A stretch of 64,000 nucleotides of DNA, taken from Montifringilla adamsi (taxonomy: Eukaryota; Chordata; Aves; Passeriformes; Passeridae). Below, in pieces: positions 22,811 to 34,350 of this stretch. Below the pieces are notes generated by a model. That model was not told the DNA's origin. It saw nothing but the letters and a program-made list of their open reading frames with translations, and searched no databases. The position numbers were made by a program, and so were the translations under genes. The stretch covers positions 7,634,541-7,698,540 of the forward strand of contig JAGGNK010008670.1 in NCBI GenBank assembly GCA_017590115.1, in the 5' to 3' direction. Position 1 is the first letter of the stretch; every line of letters starts with the position of its first letter.

Positions 22811-22836
22811 ATTGGCGGAAGGGCTTCATATATAAG
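22811..22836 (+). promoter_or_regulatory. Promoter-like CCAAT/TATA pair (weak)
   Basis: An inverted CCAAT box (ATTGGCGG, 22811-22818) lies 11 bp before a TATA-like TATATAAG (22829-22836). The spacing is shorter than usual for CCAAT-TATA. The following open frame (22756-23031, 91 codons) begins upstream of the pair and is unrecognised. This could be a non-coding-RNA start or an accident. Confidence 0.2.
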
Positions 22837-22839
22837 TGG

Positions 22840-25800
22840 ATCCATGACATCTTTTATCCTGCCAAGCCGAAAAATACTTCTGGGGAGTATTTCTTGCTCT
22901 CCAGCCCTTTCCTAATGATTATTATTTCAGCCCTGCTGTGTCTGGTCTTACTTCATGAGGACTGCTTTTCTGAGTGTAAAGCTGCAAGGCTCTTTCCTCA
23001 GCAGTGGCAGCAGGTCAGGGATGTGAAATGACTGCAGGAGGCTCTGGGATCTCTGGTGAAGAGGTTTTGTCAGATCAGGGGAGGATCCACACACAAAACT
23101 TGGTGTCATCATTCTGTGAAGTGAATAGCTCATAGTCAATCATTTACCTTGGTGATCTGGCTTTTTCTTTTCTCCGTCCCCTACTTGGCATTCTTGGGTC
23201 TTTGTATTCTACTTCTCTATTTTCTGGGGGAGGGAAGGATAGATGAGATCAAAGTGAAGGATCAGCTTCTTTGTTTATAATAAATAAAGGACTGTTTGAA
23301 TTCTCTCAACCTGTTTTTCATGTGGCTCCTTTGCCTATATGTATTACTTTGACTTTTCTGTACTTATTCAAGGCTTAATATTCGTAACAGCCAAGCAAGT
23401 TACTGTCATTAGGAGTCAAATAGAGCTGGGCATCTACAGAGGTTCTTTTGCTGCTTAGCTCTTAAAGGATCATAGGGATCTCTGCTCTAGTGTCCAGTAA
23501 AACTGAATGTTGGAACTGCTGCACTCAAAGCACCCACCTCAGTTAGCAAATTGCTGAGGACCAGCAGGGATGTGCAGGCTTTGAGCCATGATGGATGAAC
23601 TGTCACTTTGCTATTGTGGATGGTGTTGGATTTCTTCTCTGGCTGGTTCAAGCAGACCCAACCTGCAGCAACTGTTAGAGAAATAAATCAGCTTTTGCAT
23701 GTCTAGTGGCTACAGTGCCCTGTTCCCAATCTTTCCCAGCTGCCTCTCAACATCAGGGTCAGCAATCTGCTGCAATTCAAGAACCAAGGAAAATCAAAAC
23801 CAATTTTTTTTTTCAAGTCCTCTGAGTGTGTCAGTAAGTTGGTGAATTTTGCTCCCTGATGAAACTCCTGGAGAAGCCATGGGTGTGATCCAGCACACAG
23901 CAGTGCCTCTGGTGGCTCTTCAGGCATTGTGGCTGCATTCGAAGCACCAGAGCAAAACCATGCAGTTCCCAAGCCATTATGTGGAGAAAAATTTGGGACC
24001 CTTATCCTCTTCCAAGGGAAACTCCTTTTAATATCTCGCCTCAAGTACAATATACCAGTCATACTTGCTACCAGTGTGTTCTGCCAGCTGAAGGAAAGCA
24101 TGTAAGGGAAGTAATACAGAAAGGGGATCAGTAATGAGGCTTTACATTTATTCATACTAAACCAGGGATTAGCTATGTTGGGTGTAAATTATTTTGTTAA
24201 TGGACTCAAATAAACCAAAACTCAGTGTTATCAGTGTCCCTGTCTTAGCATTTCCAGTGATTGACTGAGGGAATCTTGATGGAGGATGGTCCTGGGAGTA
24301 GTCCAGAATACTTACTAATTTTTTTTTTCTTTCTTTTCTTTTTTTGAATAAGGCTTGAATTTTAATGACTTCCAATAAACCTGCCATCCATGTACTGGAA
24401 ATACCTCAAAATTTCCACTCCTGCCTAAGGCAAGCTCCACTGGAGTTAGGCAGTGCTGATTTACACCAGCTGAGGTGCCTGATTTGATTTTATTTTTATA
24501 GGATTTTTTTGTCCTTGGTTATAAAACTTTTACTAGCTGGAAGAGATCACATTCCATTCGGGAGCTCACTTTATGTCCTTCAGATAGGAAATCATCACCT
24601 TGGTGCAGACAAGTTTCAGCATTTCAGCACTGAGAAAAGGGGGAGCAGGGAAGGGGAGCAGATTTAGCTTCCTAAGTGAAGTGCTTCACACAGATGGGGA
24701 AATGCCTCCAGGAAAAGCAGGCAGAGGGAGCTTGTTCTGTAGAGAACATCTGGAAATGGAGATCTGCATGTTCCTTTTCTTCATGCTCCCAGAGCTGCAG
24801 GGCAGTTGTGTCCCAGAAGGTGACTCCTGCTCTGATCCAAGCTCTCCCCATCCTCTGCAGCCTCCTCCTTTCCCACAGGATTACCCTGATGACCAGGGGC
24901 ATTTCCCAGGCTAAGGCTGCCTGAACACGTAACATGATCCTGGGATCTGTCATCCTCTGTTGGGTAATCAGCCACTTCTCTCTACCCCTATTTTTAATGA
25001 GGAAATAATCCTTTTTCTCCTGCTTTTAATGCAATACGTCTTTTTGAATGTATGGAAAGGCTGCGCACTTCTGAGCCACTGCTGAGTGATTCTATCAGTT
25101 GGGTTTATCTTAGAATTATTCTGCACTTTTGTGGTTTCTAAGGCAACCACACTTTTTGAATGAGCTGTGGAGTAAATGAAGGTATCCAAAATATGTGACA
25201 GACAGATCAACCTACATGATGTGCCTCTGATACACTGAGTTACCTGCATGTAACAGTTCAACTCTTTAAACATTTCAGGCTAAATAGTATCTTGAGCTCT
25301 TACAGAACCTGATTTATATCAGCTACAAATCTGATTCTTGCTGATATGGGACATGGTGCTTGGTATGGCCAGGAAGATAAGGATTGTGAAAGGCAAAGGT
25401 GGTCCCTAAAGACTTCAGTAGGTTCTGGCAGTTTTCATTTGAAAAGAACTAATTGCAAATATACTAAGAATGTTATCATGAGCATTGGTCTATGTGCAAT
25501 TAAGGGATGACAGTGTTTGTTTCTGTTTTCTAAATCTTTAAACTTATTGGAAATCAAGGTACTGGGATTCTGAACTTTCCGGTCTCCTTTTCTTTGCAAA
25601 AATGGCACTTTCTCTGTCTTTTAAAGATAAGTGACTTTTCCAGTGTAGATCAGTTCAGAACAACAGAAATCAATCTTATTTATCCTGAAGATAGTAGCAC
25701 CACTAACAAAACTGCAAGTAATGCAGCAGAAAAGAGGATTTTCCCTATATCTGGTAACATATGAACATGAAATAGCCTGCAAGCTTGGAGAGAGATGGCT

Positions 25801-27004
25801 CCTGGTGTCAAGGTGCAGCTCAAGTCACCTCACTTGTACCCAGCCTTTTCTCTTGCAGAATTTACTTAGTGCTTGGAAGGCTGGATGGTGTGGGGGGTTT
25901 CAAAATGACTGCTCTGAAAGCCCTGCCCACTGCACATGGCAGTCATGTACAGCTGGAGGGACTGATTGACAGCTTCAAGGACGACTGATAGGAGAGGGAT
26001 TGAGTGAAATATGGCTTTCAGTTTTCTTTCATTTTTTTCCCCAGAGCTTCTCATTGGCCTTGTGTGGGTATTTTTATATTTCCATATTAGCCTGAACCAT
26101 GTGTGTCTTCTTGCAGACTAAATAATTAAAGGAGGCTTTTTATAATGCCAGATCTACAGTACAACAATGCAGTATAATGTGTACTTTCAACTATTGTGCA
26201 CACCTCTTTGGCAAGGAAGACTTCTGATGCAGGCTTTCATCTTGCTTCATTTTTATGTCGTTCAGCCCTGGTACTTTTAGATTCCTGCCCCTCCCCCCAA
26301 AAAATAAAATATTTAATAGATTTTGCATTGCTCTTGCATTTCCATTTTTAGCACATGCAGATGTGCTCTCTCTGATGGAACCTTTCATTTTGCTAAATGG
26401 GGAGAAGGATTTTTGCACACACCAACTGAGCTGCAATTAGGATTATTACAAGAAACAGATCCAGGGAAGGTTCCTGTGCAGCTTGATCTGAGGTTCCTCG
26501 GCAACAGACAGAGGGGATAAAAAATCGAAGATATTTCCTTCATAATATTAACTTTTTCTTGTATGCAATCTTTTGTTGGGTCTTGACTTCCCCCAGGCCT
26601 CCCTGAGCACCCCAAGTTCTCTTCCCAGGAAAGCAGACAGGTGTAACTGTAGGGATCCCATGGGCCTTCTGTTGATGCCATCAGAACAAGACTCTTCAAT
26701 AATGTGCTTGAGATATTCAGCAACTCTCCTCAGAGCAGTCAAACATTACTCTGCCTTTGATTTCAGCTCTGTTCTTGATTTTGGCTAAACAAAAATTGAG
26801 ACTATGCCCACCAAAGCTCTGGCATTTCAGCTGTCTTTATTCTGCCTTTGCCACTGAGTTAAAACAGAGAAAAGCAATTCATTTTCCAAACCCAAGCATT
26901 CATTTTCCTTAATCTGAAGTCAACAGCAATTTGTGAACGTATTCTGTGACATCCTTGCAGGGTTTTCACAAAAAGCTGGGTAACTTGCTGAGTGAGCCAG
27001 TCTG
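22840..27004. other. Unique sequence, no gene seen
   Basis: No gene, RNA gene or named repeat is recognised in this long stretch. Open frames up to 150 codons (minus, 23703-24155) carry no domain. Several pairs overlap on both strands (24600-24975, 26191-26788), which argues against coding. A T-rich tract lies at about 24318-24346. Confidence 0.5.
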
Positions 27005-27023
27005 CAAAATTGCAGCAATTTTG
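27005..27023. repeat. 8-bp inverted repeat, 3-bp loop
   Basis: CAAAATTG-CAG-CAATTTTG, perfect arms. Minor, and compatible with chance in this length of AT-rich DNA. Confidence 0.85.
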
Positions 27024-28118
27024 TGAGGCACCAACATGGCAACAGTCACTGGGTGAATGCAGCTCTTCACCTCCAGCTGATGTAATTTTCAGGTACCCAA
27101 AATACCCCAGTCTCAGAAATGGAAGTGTAGAGAGTGATCTGCTGAGTTCTGTCAGGCAGCTGTGACACGGACAGTGGGCTTGGCCCTCATGTCTGCACTA
27201 GCAAGGCCTGGATGTCCCAGGGAGCTGGGGGCAGTTGCCATTAGGGAATTAACTCCTGCCCCTCACACAGGCTATGAAAACAATCCTTATAAAAGGCAGG
27301 AGGGAATCTCTTTAACTCCTAGAACTTGAGGGAAAACATTTTTATGTGGGAGGGTTATTTTAAAAGCCTCCAACCTGTTTTTCTAAGGAAGCAGTCACCA
27401 GCTTTCCTAAAATGTTTGGACAGCCTAAGGACTGAAAGGTCTGAAGAGCTTCTCTCAGCCAAGCAAACTCAGGAGACTGCATTTCTTTATGCAAGTTTAA
27501 CAGTGGGTGGTAAACATGGAAAAATGTCTCTTCACTAACATTGCAACGTGACACATCACGTATAGCTTGTCAGGAAACAATGTCTGGGTTATGTTTGCTG
27601 CCAGGTATTACTGCGGGAGGAACACTTGACATGGGATGTCTTTTTTTCAGGCAGTTACTGGGTGGGGTTATCCACACCACTGCAGGTATTTGGGGATTAG
27701 CTGCACATCATTCAGCAGAACTGGGAGCATCACTTAGCAGAAACTCAAACAATGACTGCTATGTGCAGCACATGCTTTCTTTGAGGAAGTCACATGAAAT
27801 ATTCCAAATGTCCCCTGAACCACTCTGACTTCTCTAGAAATTAAGTAGATCCTCTCAGAGACAGTTAGGAAACTGAGTTAGCTCAGCATCTTCTTATAAA
27901 GCAGGGTAATTTCTGAATTTAAAGCTTAGGATTTCTGTTGACTGAGATAGTTGAGAAGGGAAGGAAAGTGGTAGCAGAATGGTCTTCACAGGTTGTTTTC
28001 CTTTTGGAAATCAATGTAATATCCCCACACACCACCCATACGTGCAGGTCTAGGACTATAACAAAGAGATTTGCACCATTAGAAATAATTTCCCTTTAGC
28101 TGATATGTTACTTTATTT
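27024..28118. other. Unique sequence with an isolated TATA box word
   Basis: A strong-looking TATA word TATAAAAGGCAGG occurs at 27288-27300, but I see no matching upstream CCAAT/GC box or downstream gene. Otherwise nothing is recognised. Open frames of 64-95 codons show no domain. Confidence 0.5.
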
Positions 28119-28166
28119 ACATATACATATATATACACACATAACTGTTATATATATGCATATAAC
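28119..28166. repeat. Degenerate TA/CATA microsatellite
   Basis: Interrupted ACATATACATATATATACACACATA and TATATATATGCATATA words. Simple sequence. Confidence 0.85.
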
Positions 28167-28974
28167 TAAGGACAGATCAGATCACTGGATTGTAGTGCTA
28201 ACAAAAATCCTAGAAAGATAAAATACTAATTCTTGTACAGCTGAGAGCATTCTATTCTGCAGACCTGACCTCCTCAGCAGACAATTAAAGGCCAGATGAT
28301 AAAAGTTTGGGTATGGCAGTGTGGTGGTACGCTCTTTTTTTGATACTCTTTCTCAGTAGCAAAGTAAAATAATTCTGCTGTTATGTGGAGCCCAGATAAA
28401 ACTGACAGCATGTGCCAGTGTGAAATTTTATCAGGTGAAATGCCTTCCCAGGAGGTGCTGGTAGCACTGTCTTCTCTGCCAACCCAAAAGGTTCTGCTAT
28501 GCTTTTGTGGTAACACTGCTAAAATGAATTCTGGGAGCAGAAATTGCTTGCTCCCTCTGAGAACCTCTTCATTCAACATTGGTAATGACCAGGCCTCCTC
28601 CCAAGCTCCTCCTCAAGCATCTGAGTGTACTGAGCTCCATAGGTCTTCCCCCACAGGCCTGGTTCTCTAGCTCCTGTATCATTTGTGCGATTCCCATCTA
28701 AACCCTCTCCCCTGTTTCCAGATACACAAGTGGACCTCCAAACTAGACACGGTTTTGCTGTTGTGATCTGAGAGTAGTTCCCCACTGAGGCAGGATCACT
28801 TCCCCAGCTCTAACTTGATACCTCCCTTCTCACACCCTGAGAGGACACACCTGCCCTTTGAGCTGCAGCTTTGCATTGAGAGCTCATGTTGAAGCTGTTA
28901 TCTCCACTGACTTTTTCAGTCTCACTCAAGGTCACGTTTTTCCAAGACAGAATCTTCCATCTTACAGCTGTAAT
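28167..28974. other. Unique or unrecognised old-repeat sequence
   Basis: No gene is seen. The 3' part (from about 28850) could be a more decayed extension of the CR1/L3-like fragment that follows, but the match fades and I cannot set a boundary. Confidence 0.4.
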
Positions 28975-29640
28975 CTGCCCTCCAGGTTCCCAGATGTATC
29001 ACCTTGCATTTGGCTGTATTAAATGCAGCCACACTGAATCACAATCGTTTGACCAGGAGATTCAGCTCACTCTGTAATAGTAGCCAATCTTGGTGATGTC
29101 TGCTGAAACCTTATCAGTGAGAATTGTATATCATGACCCAGGTTGTTGGTAAAAATCTTTAAATCAATATTTAAAAAAAACCAAAAAACCTCTGCAGTTC
29201 AGACCATGAGGGGATACTTCTATATTTTTTCCATGCATCTTGCTAAATTATCCTGCTAATTGGTATTTCTCCCTTAGAAATTGAACCCATCACAAAAATG
29301 GTTTTGAGCTATAGAAGATATGTACACGATTAGTCTTAACAGAAGTTTTAACTGAAAATTTCACTTACTCATTAATAACTTCATTAACAAAATGTCTTTG
29401 TGAGCCTGCCCCATAATCCTTCTACCCCCCCTTTAAATCCCAAAACTATCTCCCAGACAGGTTTTCCAACTCTTTACCTATGTTGAAAATAGACTAATAC
29501 ATAGACTGGTATGAATTATATCTTTGGCACTAATTATCTGTTATTAAAATACCAAACAAACTGTTGCTTGAATTTTCTGGGATTGCTCTTGAACTAACCT
29601 CTGTACAGTTTGGTTTCCTAAAAAAATTTATTTAGTCAGA
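28975..29640 (-). mobile_element. Old, degraded CR1/L3-like LINE fragment
   Basis: Read on the plus strand, it carries the order of blocks typical of reverse-complemented CR1-group reverse transcriptase. GTATCACCTTGCATTTGGCTG and TATTAAA come first (28996-29022), then CAGCTCACTCTGTAATAG (29063-29080), TTATCAGTGAGAATTGTAT (29112-29130) and GTTGTTGGTAAAAATCTTTAAAT (29142-29164), and later a CTAACCTCTGTACAGTTTGG block near 29596. Many stops, gaps and an A-rich insertion (29170-29188) make it long dead. The order is clear; the exact subfamily and outer ends are not. Confidence 0.6.
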
Positions 29641-30399
29641 CCTGGACACCACTCATTCCTCACCAGCAATAATTAAAGTTATGAGTCAGTTTGAACTACA
29701 TTTCCTAGTGAGACTAATATTCCAGAGCTGTTACTTAGTAGTGAGTTTTGAAAGCAAATTCCAACAAAAAGAGTGGAAGAAGGAGGCTCAACATTATGTC
29801 CATTGTTCAGCCAAGCCTGCTGCCTCACAGGGACTCACCTTGGAGAAAACCTTGGCAGAGCTGACTCCCTAAGTGTCAGGGCAATAGTTCAGTGTGCTGC
29901 TTGTCTCTTTGTCTCTCTCCACTGTTTTCTAATGTTAGAGTAAGTTTAATGTGGCATTTCTCAACCAGCTCTGTACACATTGACCACAGTCAATGTGTTA
30001 CACACACTCTGGAATGTGCCACACTTGTGTTGCAAAAATGTCTATATTTGGTAGGTGCTGTGTCCTATCCTTCTTTCTGGTCCAGTGCCAGCATCCTAGG
30101 AAGTGGCATCTTCCTCCTGTTTCCCAAATGCAGAACAGATATAGCTGCAGACAGTTCCTGCTTTTTTCTACATATTTATTTAGCACTTCTCTGTTTCAGT
30201 CTAGTAATGATCATATGTGTGACCTATGGTTTGTGTGTTCTTAATAAGCTTTTTTTAAAACGCTTATATTCAGCTCTTTTGGCCTTAGATATTTTGGGAA
30301 TTCTGTTGGCTTCACAGAGCAGCAGACTACATATTTAAGATTAGAGCTTTGATTTCACCTTATCTTGTTTCCATCTGCTGTACACACACTTTATATCAT
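29641..30399. other. Unique sequence, no gene seen
   Basis: A 148-codon plus-strand frame (29892-30338) is hydrophobic (many Leu, Phe, Cys and Ser) because the DNA is T-rich. No family is recognised. An overlapping 83-codon frame and a 62-codon minus frame argue for chance. Confidence 0.5.
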
Positions 30400-30625
30400 G
30401 ATGATGCATCTACTTGCAGTATGTACAGCTGCAATACTGACATTAATGAGGGCTCCAAGATAGCATCTTTATTATAATAAGCGGTTAATATGGCCCTAAA
30501 ATGCTGCTGCTTGTGGTTCTGCCTCAATATGAAGCAGCTGGCAGCTATGTCAATTGTCATTCTGAATATATTAATATACAAGAAAATGAGAATTTATTAA
30601 TGTGAAGCAATGCACAGAGACTAAA
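30400..30625. promoter_or_regulatory. Enhancer-like block
   Basis: Repeat-free and rich in AT-type factor words: GACATTAATGAGGG near 30438, TTATTATAATAAGCGGTTAATATGG near 30469, GTCAATTGTCATTC near 30549, ATATTAATATAC near 30567 and TTATTAATGTG near 30594. The TTATAATAA centre is itself palindromic. The call rests on motif density, not on seen conservation. Confidence 0.3.
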
Positions 30626-30864
30626 GGAGGCAAACGGGCCCAGAGCTGCAGCTGACCTGGGCAGCAGCTTGCACAGAGCAGAAGCTCACATGCACCTGGT
30701 GAAACAAGGGCAAGAGTTTTGCATTGTGATTTGGACAGAAATTGAAGCTATTAATTCTACCTAAAGTGTACAATTGTCTTCACCACAGCACCCAACTCAC
30801 CAAATTCTGCTTTGTGATGATCTTTCTGAATAGAATTCTACTGCATAGGAAGAATATCACGGGA

Positions 30865-30935
30865 AAGCATTATCCCTATTTTGCAAGAAGACATTAAAGA
30901 AAAGTACTAGTAGCCAAGCCCAGGCCCCTACTCTG
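30865..30935 (-). repeat. Possible MIR fragment, reverse strand
   Basis: CATTATCCCTATTTTGCAAGAAG followed by AAGTACTAGTAGCCAAGCCCAGGCCC resembles a reverse-complemented MIR core ('TTATCCCCATTTTACAGATGAGG', later 'AAGC...AGCCCAGG'). Short and diverged. Confidence 0.4.
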
Positions 30936-31394
30936 ATTGTGAATGTCTGAAATGTGCTCCTCTGAGTGTAGCATCATGCTGCAGAGACATCTCTGCAGCC
31001 TGAAGGCCAGATATTCTGTATTTAATAATGTGTTAAAAAGCGGACTTTTGATCTTACGTTGCTATCAGGTAGAAAGCACAGAAAGTTCAGGTGTAAGTGT
31101 GATATTTGTCATGTGTTGTCTTCTCTTTCTCCTCGTACTGGTGAGGGACTATCAGTGGGGCAACTCATCCAGCAGCCTGTGAATGACAGCAGTGTATGTT
31201 CCACAGAAATGCTGATTTTTGAGACAGGCCATCTTCCCATCCCAGCCTAACAACCACCGTCCACCTGGTGACAGTTTGGAAGAAAAATGAAGGTGAAAAA
31301 TCAGAGCAAGAGGAACAGAGAGGGGTAAAGCTGAAGATGATTCGGGAGGGGAAAGCAACCCCTCCATAGATTGCATTTGCCCTCGCTTGCCTTG
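30936..31394. other. Unique sequence
   Basis: Nothing recognised. Short open frames on both strands lack domains. Confidence 0.5.
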
Positions 31395-31720
31395 TGAATG
31401 GGGACTAAGTCGAGGTTACACAGAGATGTTAAAAAGATGAGACACGACACAAGAGGAAGCGGTGACAGGATGAAAGGTTCGCGGAGATCAAATGAGAGAA
31501 ATGAGGACTCGAAGGGTCAGTCCTCCCTCTTATGCTTGCAAGTTCGGGCATTGGCTGTGCAAGGAACCAGGTTTGACAAAGCAGAAGGACAGACAGAGGG
31601 CTGCAGGGCCTGATCCTTCCCTCTGCTGCTCCGGGTTTCCCTGCGTGACACCCCCAGTGACTGCGGGGCACAAAGCTGGGAGCAAAGGAGCAGCGGCTCC
31701 TCTGAACCAACCGTGCAGCA
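31395..31720. other. Patch with raised CpG content
   Basis: About a dozen CpG dinucleotides lie within 325 bp (for example in GTCGAG, CACGAC, AGCGGTG, TTCGCGG, CTCGAAG, TCCGGG, TGCGGGG, AGCGGC), against a CpG-poor background. Five open frames on both strands overlap here, which is typical of GC-rich non-coding DNA with fewer stop codons. It could be an old CpG-rich element or a weakly unmethylated regulatory patch. Confidence 0.4.
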
Positions 31721-34069
31721 GCACTTAACCCCCACTGGGTGGGTCACAAACCTGAGATTACATCCTTGTTCCCCAAGGCCTGGGAGCACTTTGGGAAGAT
31801 TTTAAGAGCTCAGCATTTAACCGTTTATTTAGCAGCAAAGAAAAGAAAGAACAGGCTCTGTCTTGGCAAACATTTCTCTATAAAATGGGAATGCTCATGA
31901 GTGACTTGTTCTCTGGAAGTCCCATGGAATTCCAAATGTTTTTCACTCTCTGGTGAAAGCTGGAAAAGCAGCAGAGCAGTAATAGCCAAAAACATCCCAG
32001 GAAATATTTGGAAGCTGCGTAAAACTCCCACAGTAATAAGGGATGTAACCAAGCCTGCAATAAGACCTTATGCAAAGCTGCACAGTGATTATGTATAACC
32101 ACTGCAAGGTGAAATCCATATCCTCCAGTAAATTCTTCTTTCTGCAGACTCTGGTCTAAAGTGATTAAGGAGAATAACTAATGCCTCTCAAAAGTGTATC
32201 TACAGCTTGAAATGGGAAGATTTTGAGGTTGAAAGCCATACTGAATTTAATGTGACTATTCTGTTCAGCTCTATACCCCATGTACATAGTAGCCATAGGG
32301 CTGGCTCATTAGCAGTATTCCCACCATTACACTAGTAAGGGAAGATAATGTGTAAATGTTAGCAATATCCCTGAGTAACTTCAGTCTTATGGTTTTTTTC
32401 CTGGTCCAAAAATATCTATACTTTTTCCTCCCATTAAATATGGAAACATAAATTCATTATTTGCTTACTCTGTGCAGTGCAACATGGTACAGAAACTTTA
32501 GAGGTGGTGCTAATGAAAACCAGCAGCACCAGTCAGCACAGAGGTGCAGCTGGAGTGGTGAGCCTGGGCTCACTCACAACACCTAACACTGCACTGGCAT
32601 GGTCAGATTGTTACTGGGCTCTGAGCTGGTGCCTCTGCAGGCTGGGAGGAAATGGCTGGAAGGGTGCTCTGAGTACACTGGAGGATGTCCCAGAAAGCTC
32701 AGGTTTGCATTGTGTGGGCAGAGCCTTTGTAGCAGCTCCTGTAGGGTCTTCCTCCTACTGGACTTTGCAGTTAAAATTCTCAGCATCATGAAAAGTCCTT
32801 GAATTCAGTGGGAAGGCAAAAAGAGGAATCTTACAAGGAAAAGATGATTTTTCAGCAAATATATGGGGAAGGGTTTTGTAAATGTGCCAATGGAAATTAA
32901 TTACTTTCATAAAATTCATAACTGTATTAAGCCAGGCTGCTCACCATGACTTCAGACCTTGCAAAGGTGATCTGCTACAGAAGTGGGGCTTTACTCATCA
33001 AAATTCTTTTAATTTGAAATTAAATGCTCTTAAGAATAGATTTTGAGATTAAGTATTGAACCTATAAGAGAAAGTGTGTGTAAACACAATCTGTAATGTA
33101 AAATGACATCCTGTAAAAGAAGAAATTGTTTCAATTTGTTTTCACACGGTTTTCAGCTGAAACCACACCCCTGTGGTCCAAAAACTGAGAACACCTCCAA
33201 ACAACACTTAATGTGTGTGTATGTGCATTAATGAATTTCTGTTCTCAGTGAAAGAGGACTGCATGTCTCAGCACTCTGAAAAAGAACAGAGCATTCAATC
33301 CCTCTCCATAGCAAATTCAGCCTTCAACAAGTTAGTTCTTCCAGGGATGGCAGTGATGCAAAACTGCTTTGCAAATGTTTTTCTGGGTTTTGTTGCTAGG
33401 TGATGACTTGGAAAACTTTGCTATTCCTGCTGAGAGGTTTAAAAAAAACAGGCCTCACATTAAAGAGCACAAAAAATAGGCCATCTTGCTCCGTAACTCC
33501 CATTTCCTAACTCCTGGAGTTTGCACCTTGTGTGCCTTCTACGTTCTCACATGCTCCTCTCTCCCACTGCCTTGGATCTGCTTCCCAGAAATTGGAGGCC
33601 CAAAAAACCACTTCTTTTACAGTGTAAGAAAAGGAAAGATTGTTAATCTTTCTATGCCTGACCAAAATAAGCAATTCTGCAAGTGTGCACTGATTTATAC
33701 TGGCTTTTCCTTTCTAGTTAAATTTTAACAGCTTTTAATTTTATTAATCTTGGATGAACAGGTTAATTAGTGATTACATTGTTGCCATCTCTTTCACATA
33801 GAAAGAAACAAGAAAGGCTTGGAGATGACTCCACAGCTGTTTGCTGAATCCTACACCTGGTCTGGATGCAAAATCCCTTGACAGGGTGGCACGTGGGTAA
33901 TTGATAAGGAAAAGATGCAGAGATGACACTCAGGGTGGGAGGTCAAAGAGTTAGTCATTGGGATATTTCCAAACTAGGCCTGTTGGTGGGGGGAATAAGG
34001 TGTATTTATTAAATTCATCATTGGTATTTGTGTCTCTTGGTGCATTTTTAATACAATTTTTCCAAGATT
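31721..34069. other. Unique sequence, no gene seen
   Basis: AT-leaning sequence. Open frames of up to 104 codons (32477-32791) lack domains and overlap a minus frame. No repeat is recognised. Confidence 0.55.
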
Positions 34070-34350
34070 CCAGCGATGTGGCCTTGAACTAATATATGGC
34101 TAAACACAGTATGCTCAGAAACAATTAGACACTGCTGCTCTCCTTGAAAGCTATTTCTAAAAGCTAGAGTCTGGTGCTATAAACTGAATATAGGAACAAG
34201 CATTTTTTTATATGTTAGGTCAGGACAAGATATCAATAATTGTTAAAAATTATCAAAGCCAGAGGAGCAAACAGCTATTTTCAGCAGCCAGAAAATAACG
34301 ATCATTGACCTTTATAGCCTCAATTTGCAATCTGGCTCATTTGTAGCTTA
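34070..34350. promoter_or_regulatory. Enhancer-like block
   Basis: Repeat-free, with AACAATTAGACACTG near 34120, GATATCAATAATTGTTAAAAATTATCAAAG near 34229, ATAACGATCATTGACC near 34296 and CTTAATCC near 34347. The AATAATTGTTAAAAATTAT part is near-palindromic. A block just downstream (34508-34534, AGGCCCTAATCCTGTAAATCC) may be a scrap of the sauropsid fold-back type. Function is inference. Confidence 0.28.

Noticed and set aside
27288..27300. Promoter at an isolated TATAAAAGG word
   Set aside because: No supporting upstream element and no recognisable transcript downstream.
29892..30338. 148-codon hydrophobic frame as a membrane protein
   Set aside because: Hydrophobicity follows from T-rich DNA, and overlapping frames in both strands are equally open.
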